A stretch of DNA of 64,000 nucleotides from Viridothelium virens (taxonomy: Eukaryota; Ascomycota; Dothideomycetes; Trypetheliales; Trypetheliaceae), in the NCBI GenBank assembly GCA_010094025.1, contig ML991781.1, positions 310,001 through 374,000 on the forward strand, in the 5' to 3' direction. Numbering within the stretch: the first letter of the stretch is position 1; each line of letters starts with the position of its first letter. The position numbers were made by a program, and so were the translations under genes. The notes under the pieces were generated by a model. That model saw only the letters and a program-made list of their open reading frames with translations, ran no database searches and was not told the origin of the DNA. This document shows, in pieces, positions 45,140-56,824 of this stretch.

Positions 45140-47541
45140 ATGGCAGATCGAAGCCCTGTAGCTGCTCAAGGCTATAGTCTCTTCCCAACTCAAGGTAGGC
45201 AGAGAGGCCCCAATAGTCTTAATGAACGCACTCGAGCCCCGCCAGCAAATCGGAAGCCACGTCCTTCACCACCCCCTGTGCCACCAGCGCCGCCCCCAAC
45301 GCCGGCACCAAGTCCCAGCCCTCCTCCGTCACCACCACCTACCAATGGTATCACTATGACCTCCTTGAGTCAGCCTCCCACGCCAAGTACCAATTGGCGG
45401 GAGAATAATGCTGATGATCATCAAGGGACAGAGGGTTCGGCCAGGTCGACGTTTGCGGATGGGCAGACCGTAGAGCCAAACGAACAAGACTTAAAGGGAG
45501 AGGAGGTAGTAAGGTTTCATGCGGAGGAAGTTTTTGGCCCGAGCGAGCAACTCGATGAAAAGCCACTACCACCGCTGCCTAGTAAACTCGAAGATGATGG
45601 GCTTGAGTATCTCAAGCCTACCGTTTATACGGTCTCTAAGAATCGCGGCGGTCCAAAGAAATCGAACCTTGCAACGACGACGTCAACGGTAAGGAAGAGT
45701 CCACAGACGGTTCAGGACCCACAAGCCGACAAGAAAGAGAACTCGCATTCACGACAAATCAAAAAGTACCCCAGCTCTCCAGTCTTGCAGACGGAGAAGC
45801 GGGCCATAGAACGAGGTGAGAAGAAACTCCGACGAGAGGCGACCGTGCATGTAAAAGAAGGTGGAGACCTGGCCATTATCGAACCTGCCATTTCTTCTGC
45901 ATGGAGAAGCGAGACTTCACCAGCCTCCAAGCCAAGGAAAAGGGTTCAGCCGAAGTTCCAGCCTCTTTGTACAGTCTCTGGTATGGCAAAAGCCCGAGAA
46001 GAGATTAGGTTGAAGGCATCCAGAGAAACCCAACTCTCTCCGACGAAAGGCACAACCCTACCAGCATCGCAGGTAAGGAAAGCGGGACCACCGTTTACGA
46101 ATGCAAGTCAAATCTCGCCGAAGTCATCTGCAGCAAGTCCGAAGTCGCCAGAGTCCTCCAAGTCACAGTTCTCCACACCAGATTCGCGTACATCGACCAC
46201 GACAAAGTCTTCGCCTTCGATGCGAAAGAGGACTCTATCACGGGTCAAGACTTTTTTCGGACTAGATGGGACCATGGAAGATAGTCTTCTCGAGCATGTG
46301 GACGTAGCTGTTGCACATGCTCTTGATGCAAACGACGATGCCATTGAGGACACCACACACGAGCCTGCCCAATCAGCAGAGAATGCATCCGAAGAAAAGA
46401 AAGTGCACCTCGAGAGCATCGATGGCACCATGAAGACAGAGGGCGTGGCGACTTCAGGTTCTCAACTGCGAGGAAATGCCAAGCGGTTCAATACCCCTCC
46501 TGAGTTCAAAAAAGAGCAGACGTCAAGGTCGGTCTACAATGATCTCAACCCTAAGTCCATGGGTGAGGACTTCATCCTATTCGATCCGGAACACGATCGG
46601 AATGCATATGGACCTGATAATGCTTTCCAGTTCCCCGCCCCAACACTAGATGAATCCGGGTTTGATAGATACATAAGTCTTCTTTCGTCTCCAGCATATC
46701 CACTGCCACCTGAGACTTATCCGTCTGCCGCGTTCGCAATGAGTACACCAGATGGTTTGCCGTGCGTTGTCAGCTCACAAGCAGCAAGACCTGGCGAAAC
46801 ACCGCAGATGGGAGTTGAAACGAATCTTCCTTGGGGATCGTCATCATTCGCAAATCCGCAATCGAATTTTGACAGTAGGCTTCCCGAACGTTCGTTCAAC
46901 GATTTCTACCAATATGTACCCGCCATCGGCTCGCACATTGGCACGCAGCAACTCTCAGACCAGTTCACTTCGGATCGATACAGTAACTGGAGAGAGGCTT
47001 CTCCCCCACGCATGAATGCACATCCGTCTTGGAAAAGGCCGCAGGGTAGACGCCGAACGAAGCTTCACGACCCAGAAGTTGCTGCTAAAGTGAGGGCTGG
47101 ACAGAACAACAAGAATGCCGCCGTGAGAGCATTGAATGCTGCAATGAATCAAGCGGGACAGGGATCCTCCGTGTTTTCTGATGAATATAACCCGAACCGG
47201 AAACGCCAGCATCATCCTCGTCTGCAGGGTCCCACGCCATCACCCTCTTACCAGGACCTCAGATATAGCCAGGCACCTTTCACTTCAGTAGGTCCGAGTC
47301 AGCCGAACGATTACTTCGAGAGGTGGGGACAACTGAGGCACGGGGTCTCAGAGCCGAGTTTGGGAACCCTTGCGAGAATGCAGCAGGTGAGTCCGGTTAC
47401 ATGCAGTCATACATGCATGCTCGACGCGGCAGAGATGGGGGGTGGTTACTGCCCTGGCTGTCTTGGCGTTGGGGCTCTGCCCACTCAAAGGCCGAACTTA
47501 TATTAACCGAACATGAGAACGAGGTGGTCGTGGTGAACTGA
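45140..47541 (+). CDS. Large disordered proline/serine-rich protein
   Basis: Model of two exons, 45140-47386 and 47491-47541; 765 residues. I do not recognise the family. The N-terminal quarter has a long proline run (PPPVPPAPPPTPAP). Several short linear motifs look like SH3 ligands (PLPPLPSK). Charged, Ser-rich disordered sequence continues to a basic/hydrophobic cluster (RKRTLSRVKTFFGLDG) near residue 370, a possible amphipathic membrane-binding or docking element, and to repeated Phe/Tyr/Pro segments. The C terminus with the spliced end AELILTEHENEVVVVN is preferred over reading through a strong GTGAGT donor to a stop at 47506. The start is the first in-frame ATG; an upstream exon is possible because the frame is open to about 45011. 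Confidence 0.6.
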
Positions 47542-48328
47542 GGATTCATGAAAATGGTGCAAAAGTCCTTTGCTCTTCTCGATGGTTGAAGACTCGCTCT
47601 CATGAGTTCACTTGATGCCGCATTGCTCGACGTTTCTTCTTCTCACTTGCTGAAATCGGAACTATTGCTCAAGACTTGGCTTGCAAAAGCGTCCTCGGTG
47701 TGAAGTTGGAGTCACAGCTGAGTGAGACAACTGAACTCGACTTCCTCTTTGTTCCCTTCAGTAGGGTTATAGCTTTGAAGTACGTCGATCCGAGGATACG
47801 ATGGATGACGATTGCTAAACTTCATAGTTGCTCTTCTCGGACGATTGTGCTTCCTTTCTTATCGATGGCGGACGTCTGTTCTATCTTGCATGGAGTATTT
47901 GCTTCTCACTGTCAAGAGCTTTACGTGAATGGAGGTAGTAAAGATGACCGTTGCTTTGTTTTCCTATTGCTTCGACGATCGACTGCTGTGTGGGTTGGGC
48001 CGAGCCATCCAAGGTCATGATGACAGTGGTGCAGGGCCTGGTAGCTGAAGAATGCTCGGAATCGGTGCTTGAGAAGGGTTCATTGCTCTTGAAGTGTAGT
48101 AAGCTCATCGATTAGCTTCAGTTGATACTGAATAGTAGCTTCAAGCTCGTTCACTGATCTGCAGCCTCGGCTACCCCGCGTGTTCCTTCGGTGCTCCAAA
48201 AAATGATGACGGTGACTAAAGCAAAAAAAAGCAAATGGAAGCCATCAAGCTATTTGGATGGAACCTGCACAAGGCTGATGGTTCTCCAAAAGTTTGGTAG
48301 GAATGGTGGTGCCAGTGTCAGGAGGAAA
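47542..48328. other. Intergenic region before the Nudix gene
   Basis: About 790 bp with only short frames. The Nudix reading frame is open upstream of the chosen start, with in-frame ATGs at 48203 and 48206, so the true 5' end could lie inside this region. Confidence 0.4.
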
Positions 48329-49590
48329 ATGACGAGCAGTGCTGGTGGGCAAACCCCACGAGCGACCCCAAAGTCAAAAACAACAGCGAAGGTGGCTGCA
48401 CCAACGATCCCTCGCCCGAGCGCCAGGTAAGGCTCTTGTCACCTCGACCATGCAGTGTCCCCTTTTTTGAGGTCATTAACTGTATCCCTGGTTGGCCTCA
48501 AATTATTCACCCTCGATTTTGTAGTGTGCTCCTCATATCACCGACGAACCAGATCCTACTCCTTCACCGTGTGCAGTCCTCCAGTGCCTTTCCCTCTGCC
48601 CATGTCTTCCCTGGTGGCAATCTCTCTGCTCAGCACGATGGCCATATACCGGAGCCCAATGCACCGGCGAGGCATCAAGACGGAGAAGCGTACAGGCTAG
48701 GGGCTATCCGAGAGACTTTCGAAGAAAGCGGCATTCTCCTTGCTCGAAACAATGGGTTCGGAAGATTGCTTGAGGTCCGCGATGATGAGAGAGAAGAAGG
48801 CCGTAAGGCTATTCACCAGGGAGCCTTAGACTTTCGAACCTGGCTGGCTCGGAAAGGGGGAAGGGCAGACACAGGTACGTATGCCTTCACACACCCTCGA
48901 ACCATCATATAGATTTGTAGGATCAAGTACTCATACGATCTATCAGATGGTCTGATTCCGTTCACTCGTTGGATTACACCACCGCATCTCCCCAAGCGCT
49001 TCACAACCCAAATGTACCTATACTTCCTACCCGTTGCCTCGACTTCTTCCCACGCAGACAATCCCTCCATGGGCCCACTGTCGTCCAACATGTCCACAGA
49101 AGCTATGATACCCTCCCCGACACACGATGGTGGTATCGAGCATACTGCAGCACGCTTCCTCCCTCCCTCTGCGTGGCTCAGAATGGCCAATAATGAAGAA
49201 ATCATTCTCTTTCCACCACAGTACTTTCTGCTTCACCTAATTGCGCCTTTCCTAAGTCCAGACAATGCTCCTACACCCATGGAGCCGGGTGAATTGTCCA
49301 GACAGCGTGGCGCTCTCCTTGAGTTTGTCCGCAATGGGGGAGGGCAGACTCCATGGGCGGAGAAAGCCATCAGTCCTGAAGTAGTGCTCAAAACAAAGCC
49401 AGGTGGCTATGGAGACGGCAGGACCATGCTAGGGCTAGCTAAGCCTGGACCGGAGTTGAGCGGCACAGGTAGGACAGGAGATGCGGAACGGATTGTGTAT
49501 GTGGATTTTAGAAAGGAGGGTACGAGGCGAGTAGAGGTCAGAATGAAGAAGGATGCATTTGAGGATGAGAGAGACATGGGCAAGCTTTAA
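48329..49590 (+). CDS. NUDT19-like Nudix hydrolase (acyl-CoA diphosphatase type)
   Basis: Three exons: 48329-48426, 48525-48874 and 48947-49590; 363 residues. The N terminus after splicing reads PRPSASVLLISPTNQILLLHRVQSSSAF in blocks, then VFPGGNL. The Nudix box core RETFEESGIL (residues 95-104) carries the REx2EExG metal-binding acidic residues; the box's leading G-x5-E part is atypical, as is usual in NUDT19 relatives. The segment LIPFTRWITPP followed by MYLYFLPV is also typical of this group. NUDT19-type enzymes hydrolyse CoA or acyl-CoA to phosphopantetheine and 3',5'-ADP, often in peroxisomes. The C terminus MGKL is not a canonical PTS1 but ends in KL. The start was placed at the ATG giving a short head before the conserved domain. 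Confidence 0.82.
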
Positions 49591-49934
49591 GATATTCCTA
49601 CTGTATGATAACATTGAGATGGATTGTATCATACACATAGAAATCTACATAATGCCAAACCCCTTAAACAGCATCAGAGCTCAACTCTGATGAATCAAGA
49701 AAAGAAGCGTATGAAAGATGCACCTATCCATTATCAGGAGCGAAAGAAGCTTGATCAAATCGATCTCCCACCTAGCACAGGTGGTTGACAAGGTTTTGAC
49801 CAACCCGGACTTTAAGCGACGCACATGGGCTTTTTGTGACAACCAGAACTTCACTTGTTGCCTGCCCCACCACCATACAAACAGCCCAATTCTCCCTCAA
49901 ACACCGCCGTTTTCCCTTCGCGCAACCGCTCAAC
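49591..49934. other. RPS21 promoter region
   Basis: About 340 bp between the Nudix stop and the RPS21 start, with AT-rich then pyrimidine/CA-rich sequence as usual before ribosomal-protein genes. No gene. Confidence 0.45.
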
Positions 49935-50371
49935 ATGCAGAACGAGAAAGGAGACGTCGTGGATCTGTAAGCCTTCCCTGTTTGCAAAGCCCAAGCATTC
50001 TAGCCCTTGCAGCTTTTGACCGAGGCTCGAGGATCAAAGACGACTGACGTAGAGCCCAACATCTATGATCTCGAAGTTACTGCTAGCTGGACTTTCTTCA
50101 ACTCTTCTGCGCACACTGCTAATCCCACAAATTTCGCGCTAGTTATGTCCCTCGCAAATGCAGCGCTACAAACCGCATCATCAAAGCTAAAGACCACGCA
50201 TCAGTCCAAATCTCCGTCGGCAAGGTTGACGAAAATGGCCGTTACACTGGAGAAAATCAGACATATGCACTATGTGGGTTTGTGAGAGCAATGGGGGAGA
50301 GCGATGACAGCATAAACCGGCTAGCTCAGCGGGATGGGTACTTGAAAGGGGTCTGGAGTGCGAATCGGTAG
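49935..50371 (+). CDS. RPS21: 40S ribosomal protein S21 (eS21)
   Basis: Two exons, 49935-49966 and 50143-50371, split by a 176 bp intron; 86 residues, the normal eS21 length. Exon 1 gives [11 protein letters not shown]. Exon 2 continues [20 protein letters not shown], then [30 protein letters not shown] and NRLAQRDG, all near-invariant in eukaryotic eS21. The protein sits in the small ribosomal subunit near uS2 and takes part in late 40S maturation. The intron is long for this region, as often in fungal ribosomal-protein genes, and starts right after the eleventh codon. Confidence 0.97.
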
Positions 50372-53300
50372 GCCAGCTTATTTGCTTGCCTACAACCTAG
50401 AGTTCTTCTACAGAATGATGTACGGCGGAGGTCATTTGAGAAATGGGAATCGACAATCTCGAATGAGGATATTCATGGAATGGAGTCATGGGGATTCGAG
50501 CGATTGAGCTTGGTGCTCAGATTTTGAAAATCGCTACAGCATACTCAGTCTGCTTGATACAAACTCAAATCTCATCAATTTTTACGAGATAATCTGGTGA
50601 TGTTGTGCTCGTCTGGCCGCTCTTTTTCACCTGCATTGTCCTCCACAGTGACGTCACGTGCCTTCCTGCGCACAGTACGCGTACAAAAGACCGCGTCGCG
50701 GGCAGTCTACGACTTTCTTCCTACAACCTCGACGGTCGAAACCTGCCTCGCGTGTGGTTTCGTCGTCGAGCTGCGGCATTGACCAATAACTTACCAACTC
50801 GCACATTTAATGCGATAGGCATGTTCATCGCCGCTAGACTAAACTTACCACGTTAAAAAGGCTGCCATGACAGAGGAACGGCATGGCGGGTACAGATACG
50901 CGTGGAACAACCAAATCTCAGCCACGAGCATATTCTGTTCATGGGACCTCCTCGCCATCTCGAAATTCTCGCCCATCACACTGTGGCTGCACTGTAAGGG
51001 AAGATGTCTTTAATCGGAGTAGATGGCCTCGAATTGCGCAATGTGCAAGAGTCGGGCTTCACCTCAAGAACGCTTACGAGATACGCCCGATTGATTTTGT
51101 TTGCTGGCTCATCTAGATCAAGTCCATTGCCGAGGTCTCTTTCTCAAAGAAGCAACGAGAAAGACGTAGCTTTGCCACTGGTCCTGACAGACTTCTCTTC
51201 CACATGCTTAGCCAGTTTTCTTGTTTCATCTGATTTTGTCAACAGCAGTGTATTCGAAATAGGTCTCAACAGAGCGACAAGAGCTTACACTTCTCGTGAG
51301 TATCTCCTCGATGGTCCTACATAGCCTTCCCCCCCAAGGAAAGACTTCATAGTTCATACAGATGCCGTTGCGATTGGTTCAAAAAATGACTTGTAGGGAG
51401 CATACGAGTAGTACATCGGAGGCGAAGAAAAGTCGAAGATCTTTCGTTGGTATATAGTTCTCACAGTACCATGGTCTATCACGTACCATGGAAATCATCT
51501 ATCTAAGCCGCGTTCATCTTTGCAGATGAAGGCGTTGAAGAAACATTGATATCATCTTCCAGTACAGCTGCCTAGGCTAACTTGTAAACCGACAGCACCA
51601 AAAAGTAAGACGTCTACTGAAAAACCGTACTTCGGCCAGACCACAAGGAAAATTTGGGCAGGCAGCTCGCCGTTGAATCTGCATGGCAAACAACCTTGCT
51701 ACCACCTATTACCACGGCAGAGATTCCTTAATAGCGCCATCTCCTATCTTGTCGAAATTGTTGTGGCATCCAAGGCTTGGTATAGTAACAAGGCGGGCAC
51801 TGGTAGGTCACTGGGTATGTTGACACGCTTCGGCCAGGTCCACATCTGGATGGAAGCTGGAATGGTACCATAACTGGGCTGTGACCATGATTGATGCGGT
51901 GAAGCTGCTGTCGGAGGTTGGCGCACTGATATTGAGCCGGTCGGGACGTGTGCTGACAAGAGTATCTACAATTGTAACTCCTACACATGGTCGAATCGAC
52001 AATGGATAATTCCCGAATAGAGTTCGAGGATGGTGACTGGTATGCTGAATATTTCTGAGCGAAAATTGCCGGTATGGTATCGCTCACAGAGAGTTGGAAA
52101 CGAAGTGCCAGTAATAGCGGACGAGCTCAGGGGACGTTGACTCTGGTATAGGATCTTCTGGCAAGACCATAGACGCAACTCAATTTGTGCCAGGTAGGAA
52201 ATTTGACAGGAATGAAGAGAGCAGATACTGATATGGAAGTGGTGAAAGAAGATCTCTTAAGTATCTACGACCTACAGCTAGGGAAGTGTGTTTTCAATCC
52301 GTTTAATCTGCCAGTGATGCCAGAGTGCTGACTAGAAACTGTGCAGAGAACCTACAATGCAATGACACACCAGGACACAGCCATGTTCTGATGGTGTTGT
52401 GGCGAAAAACCCGATTGTCCTACACCATCGCAAGAAGTAGCGACCTGATTGTTTCAACCAGCATGCAGGTATTTGATGGGACAGCCGAACAAGTCCGAAG
52501 AGACACATCAGGAAACGACCTGGAACACTGGGTATGTGTCTTTAAGAGAGTAGAAGCCGTCCGAGAGGCAAGAAACGGTTGAACGATAGCCACGACACAC
52601 GAGAGACGTACAAGGAACAAACCAACCTTGGTAGGGGGTCTTCTCCACCCTGGTTTGTCAGCTGGGATCAAACACGAATGACTCGGTGCGATTCAGGCGT
52701 TTCAATCTTGAAAGGTACCTAAAGATGTGGTAGCCCTTCTTCAATCGGTGGGAACCTACACTTTGGGGCCAGTGAAACATCTCCAATGACCTCATGCTCG
52801 CTGCGATATTTTCGGGGCATTTTACTGAAAAGGGTCGATTGATAACTCGTTCAACAGATCCATGTCTGTTCTGCTTTAAGCTGCCCTCCTTGCAAACATT
52901 TGTAGATGCCCAACCCATTTCTGTTTGCCTATCGTGGACGTAGCGTGTACTCTAAGCGAACAAAAATAGCGGGAGATCCCGGAATCAATGAACATTTTTA
53001 GGCGCATCTCTGAGAACATAATGTAGTGGAGCAAGTATGAGAGATTACGCTGGTTTTGAATCAAACTGCGGATCGATCATTCTGGTAAAACTGAAATAAG
53101 ATTTAAGTAGCATTGCTCCAACGTTCTCGGCCATGCAGCAAGATCGAGAAATCTTCTTTCAGAGCTTGAGAATCCAAGATGTATCTGATGGATGAAAAAA
53201 AGAAGCTCACGTGAATTTAGGGTAGGCAGAGGTGGGAAGCTATCCTGTTAGAACCCAAGGGACTTGGAGGTATCCGGCCACTCAGTAGTCGATGAGCAGA

Positions 53301-54194
53301 TAGGAAAGGTCAACAACTCTAAACGTCACGATATGATTCCCATAGATATATCGAAAATCAAATCCAAAGATGATAATTAGGGAGCACAAGCCCGCCCATT
53401 CAGAAGACATCTAGGGGAAGACCGCACGTGGTGAACCTCGTTGCATGGAGTACGACCCCGTGACCTGGGACGACGCTGAGAAAGAGGCCAAACAAAATAC
53501 TGGACGACTTTCATGTCGCTAGCCGTTAGGCAGCAAAGGTTGAAGTGATACATATCGAAGGGTAGCACTGGTAAAAATGAATGATAGGTACCTTAGGGAA
53601 TGCCGTGTGTCTGCATCTGTTATGTATTCCGTACCTTAGTCTCGCATCGACGTTTTAGCGTATTGTCATCGTACGCGGCCGCGGCCAGTTGCCACTGGAT
53701 TGGCCCAGCCATGCACGCCATGATGAGATTGGCCAATCAGCAAGAGGCTGGCGTGCCGTGGACCCCGAATCTGGCAGCGCGACCTGCCGCATTCTTTATC
53801 TTGGAGGGCTTCCTTTTTGAACGACACCTCCATCTCCACCTCGACCTCTTCCTCGGCCTTGCCTTGCACCTCTTTCCTCCTCTTTCTTTCGTTGTTAGTC
53901 GAGTCGTCGTTGCCTTTGCTGTCGTTTCATCTCCTTTCCCAGGAAACACATTCGCTTGGAATCCGCATTCCCACCCGTCACCCCTGACGGAACGGGCAAC
54001 CCCGGCCACTACTCCGTACCTCACACCCATTCACCTATCCAGTGTTTCAAGTTTGGTGGGCACGAGCTCGCACTCGAACGTCGTCATCGTTTCCCCCCTA
54101 CCTTGTTCCTCTCGCCTTCGTCCAGCTTCTGTTGGTCGTAGGGACGTCCTCTTCTCTACCAATATCCCCTTTAATATCGATTCTGTTTTTCACC
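50372..54194. other. Longest gene-poor stretch (3.8 kb)
   Basis: Only short frames are present (for example 51004-51324 plus, 106 codons; 50605-50856 plus), with no recognised domain and no splice-consistent joins. No transposon protein, tRNA or long tandem repeat was seen. The last 350 bp (about 53850-54190) are pyrimidine-rich with CTACTCCGTACC at 54016 and look like the promoter/5' UTR of the GH16 gene. Confidence 0.4.
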
Positions 54195-55668
54195 ATGCGG
54201 TGCGCATTCGGTTACGCTGCCATCACTGCCCTTTCGGCTTCTGTGGCATATGCCGCAGGGCCTACTTGTGGACCTAATAGCCCTTGCCCTGAGTCCGCCC
54301 CCTGTTGTTCCCGTGAGTTTGCCATATGGATATCTGTTCCCTTCACCATACATCAGTGCTAATGCAGAACTCTAGAGTATGGCCAATGTGGTGTTGGCGC
54401 ATATTGTCTCGGTGGCTGCGATCCTCTCTTCTCACACTCGCTCGATTCCTGTGTCCCAGCTCCAGCCTGCAGTTCTCAAGATTACAAGCTCACTGGTCTC
54501 GACGGAATCGTCGCAGACACGGACTATCTTGGAGACCCATCTACTGCAAATTGGGTTTCTAGCGGCCAACCTGTTGCATACGATAATTCTGTCCTCTTGA
54601 CCATGGCACCAAGCACCGTTGGCACCCTGCTCACAAGCACAAAATACGTATGGTATGGCAAGGTTTGCGCGACTTTGACGACGAGCCAGGGAGCCGGTGT
54701 TGTCACTGCTTTCATTTTGATGAGCGATGTAAAGGACGAGATCGACTTCGAGTTTATTGGTGTCGATACAGAGCACACACAGTCTAACTTTTACTGGCAA
54801 GGTGTAGACGACTGTACGTATCGACCTCCCTGCACACCGGCACATTGTCAATTGCTGACGCTTTCTACCAGACAATAATGAACTCAATCTCTCTGCCTCC
54901 AGCACCCAATCTCAAGTCCACACTTATTGCTTCGATTGGCAGCCTGATACTTTGACCTGGTCCGTGGACGGCAACAACATGCGTACTCTCAATAAAGCCG
55001 ATACATGGAACACGACTGATAATGTTTTCCATTACCCGCAAACTCCAGCCCGCATCGAGCTGTCTTTGTGGCCAGCCGGTCTCTCCTCGAATGGCCAAGG
55101 GACTGTCGACTGGTCGGGAGGTCTTGTCAATTGGAACAGCCCCTACATGAAGAACGGCTACTACTACGCCATGTTCAGCGACGTCAACGTCCAATGCTAC
55201 GACCCACCATCGGGCTACAACAACTCCGGCACCAAGAGCTACGTCTACACGAATAACAATGGTCTAAACACCTCCGTCTCCACCACCAACGAGCTCGATA
55301 TTCTCGGCTCTTTCTACGCTACGGGTGAAAATCCGAGCTTCGGTGCCCAGCCCTCTGGCTCTGGCTCCTCCACTGCTTCTGCTCCTACTCCTAGTAATAG
55401 CAACGTTCAGACCGTCCCCGGTAGTGACGGAGCGGGATCCCGAGGAGCTAGTGGTGGCTCTCAGGGTGGTTCATCAGGCGGCTCCAACAGCGGGTCTGGC
55501 AGCGGGTCGAGCGGTACGTCCAGCGCTCCAGGCTCCGGCTCGACCAGTTTCAGTCAGGGCACTGGCGGCAGCAGCACCAGCGAGGCAAACATTGTCAAGA
55601 CGTGGCGGACTGAGGGCGGCAGTGCGTTCGCTGTTGTCATCGCCATGTTAGGCCTCCTGCTGTTGTAG
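54195..55668 (+). CDS. CRH-type GH16 chitin-glucan transglycosylase, GPI-anchored
   Basis: Three exons: 54195-54312, 54376-54813 and 54872-55668; 450 residues. A signal peptide (ending SVAYA) is followed by a CBM18-like chitin-binding module (about 25-65) with the regular cysteines CGPNSPCPESAPCCSQYGQC and CLGGC. The first intron splits this module and only the TCTAG acceptor restores CCSQYGQCG. The GH16 domain has the catalytic DEIDFEFIG (residues 160-168; Glu161 nucleophile, Glu165 acid/base), WQPDTLTWSVDG and ARIELSLWPAG. A long Gly/Ser/Thr-rich stalk (about 325-425) and a hydrophobic tail indicate GPI anchoring. Crh1/Utr2 homologues cross-link chitin to beta-1,6/1,3-glucan in the cell wall. 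Confidence 0.93.
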
Positions 55669-56275
55669 ATCTCTTTTCATCGTTCCGGGGTATATAATCA
55701 GCATATTGGCAGGAAGATCCGGCTGCATGTAGTGGTGCTTGCGTTTCTAGCGAAAAGATATGGGCTGGGTCAGGTCGGGCATCGGCTTTTTGGATAATTC
55801 TGCGAGAGCACCCTGAGGAAGGGGGTCGCAGTGGCGCCTGGTGGCATTAAACGTTTTGACTGGCCTTAGACCGATTCGGTCGGTCCTTTCTCTGTCACAT
55901 ACTTACTCTTCCTAGAGATGATCCTTGGGGTATTTGGGGCTTTTCTACACCTAATGAGCATATTACAAAATCGTTTTTAATTTTCACCTACTCTTATCGG
56001 CTATGTGATTCCTTTGTGGATACTGACATTCTCGTATCTGAGCTCAAGTTCTCACGGCTACACAATATCGAAGAGAGGAGTGTAAACCAATTCGGGTCGT
56101 GGCCTAGAGCTATGGGACAATGGATTGCCTATCTATAGGCAGTAGAATCGTGCCCCATGGCCATGGGCAGAGACGGCGACAATGCGTGGCATGACAGCTT
56201 ATGGGTGTCATGGATGCTGAAGTCGCTGGAACGCGCTAATTGCACTTCCAGATCCAAACCCATGGTTTTACTACT
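55669..56275. other. Intergenic region downstream of the GH16 gene
   Basis: About 600 bp containing the GH16 3' UTR. No gene or clear repeat. The left limit of the ankyrin pseudogene is not sharp. Confidence 0.4.
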
Positions 56276-56709
56276 CCGCCAAAGCTTCACCCAATGCAAG
56301 AGCTCCATCTCCGGTCTGAACAATTGATGGCGCAAGCGACTCAAATCCCGTGGTAGCTGACCTTTCAGCTGTACGTCCGTTGAGGCTCTTCTAGTTAATA
56401 TCGCTTTCACCTGTATCGAGGAGTCATCGAACGACAGCCTCTTTCCCGGCTTCTGCCGCGTAAGGCAGAGCTCTATGTCCAGTACGATATTTGATTCACA
56501 TCAGCGTTACCCATGTCCAGCAACAGGTCAACGACCGCAATATTTCCATTTTCTAGTGCGTACATGAGTGGCGTTCGTCCACTTCTATTACTCTTTAAGT
56601 TAACCTCGGCGCTGTCTGCCCCACGAAGCTGCTTGGTAGACACTTCATGTCCATGCTCTACTGCATAGCAAGGCAGTGTCGTTCCAGAGAAAGGGTCCAT
56701 CTCGTTCAC
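56276..56709 (-). pseudogene. Ankyrin-repeat gene relic
   Basis: Minus-strand reading gives clear ankyrin units: FSGTTLPCYAVEHGHEV, then GRTPLMYALENGNIAVVDLL and DMGNADVN. After a one-base frame change it continues LPYAAEAGKEAVVR, a stop where Trp is expected, LLDTGESDIN, a stop where Glu/Gln is expected, then KSLNGRTAE. The stops (TGA, TAG) are compatible with C-to-T/G-to-A changes such as RIP. No ATG-led intact frame or other domain is present. It is probably the tail of a former ankyrin or NLR-type gene lying between the GH16 and IMP dehydrogenase genes. Confidence 0.75.
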
Positions 56710-56824
56710 GTCGAACTAAACCGACTGGAGCATTTTCCAAACGACTCTATCCATGCCAAGGCCCGTGAATTCTCAAAAAGCTTTGCATTTTTGGTCGCCG
56801 TATGTTATACCGACCATAGCGACT

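Noticed and set aside
47387-47506. Unspliced cysteine-containing C terminus of the proline-rich protein
   Set aside because: Begins at a strong GTGAGT donor; the spliced alternative is in phase and more protein-like, though not proven.
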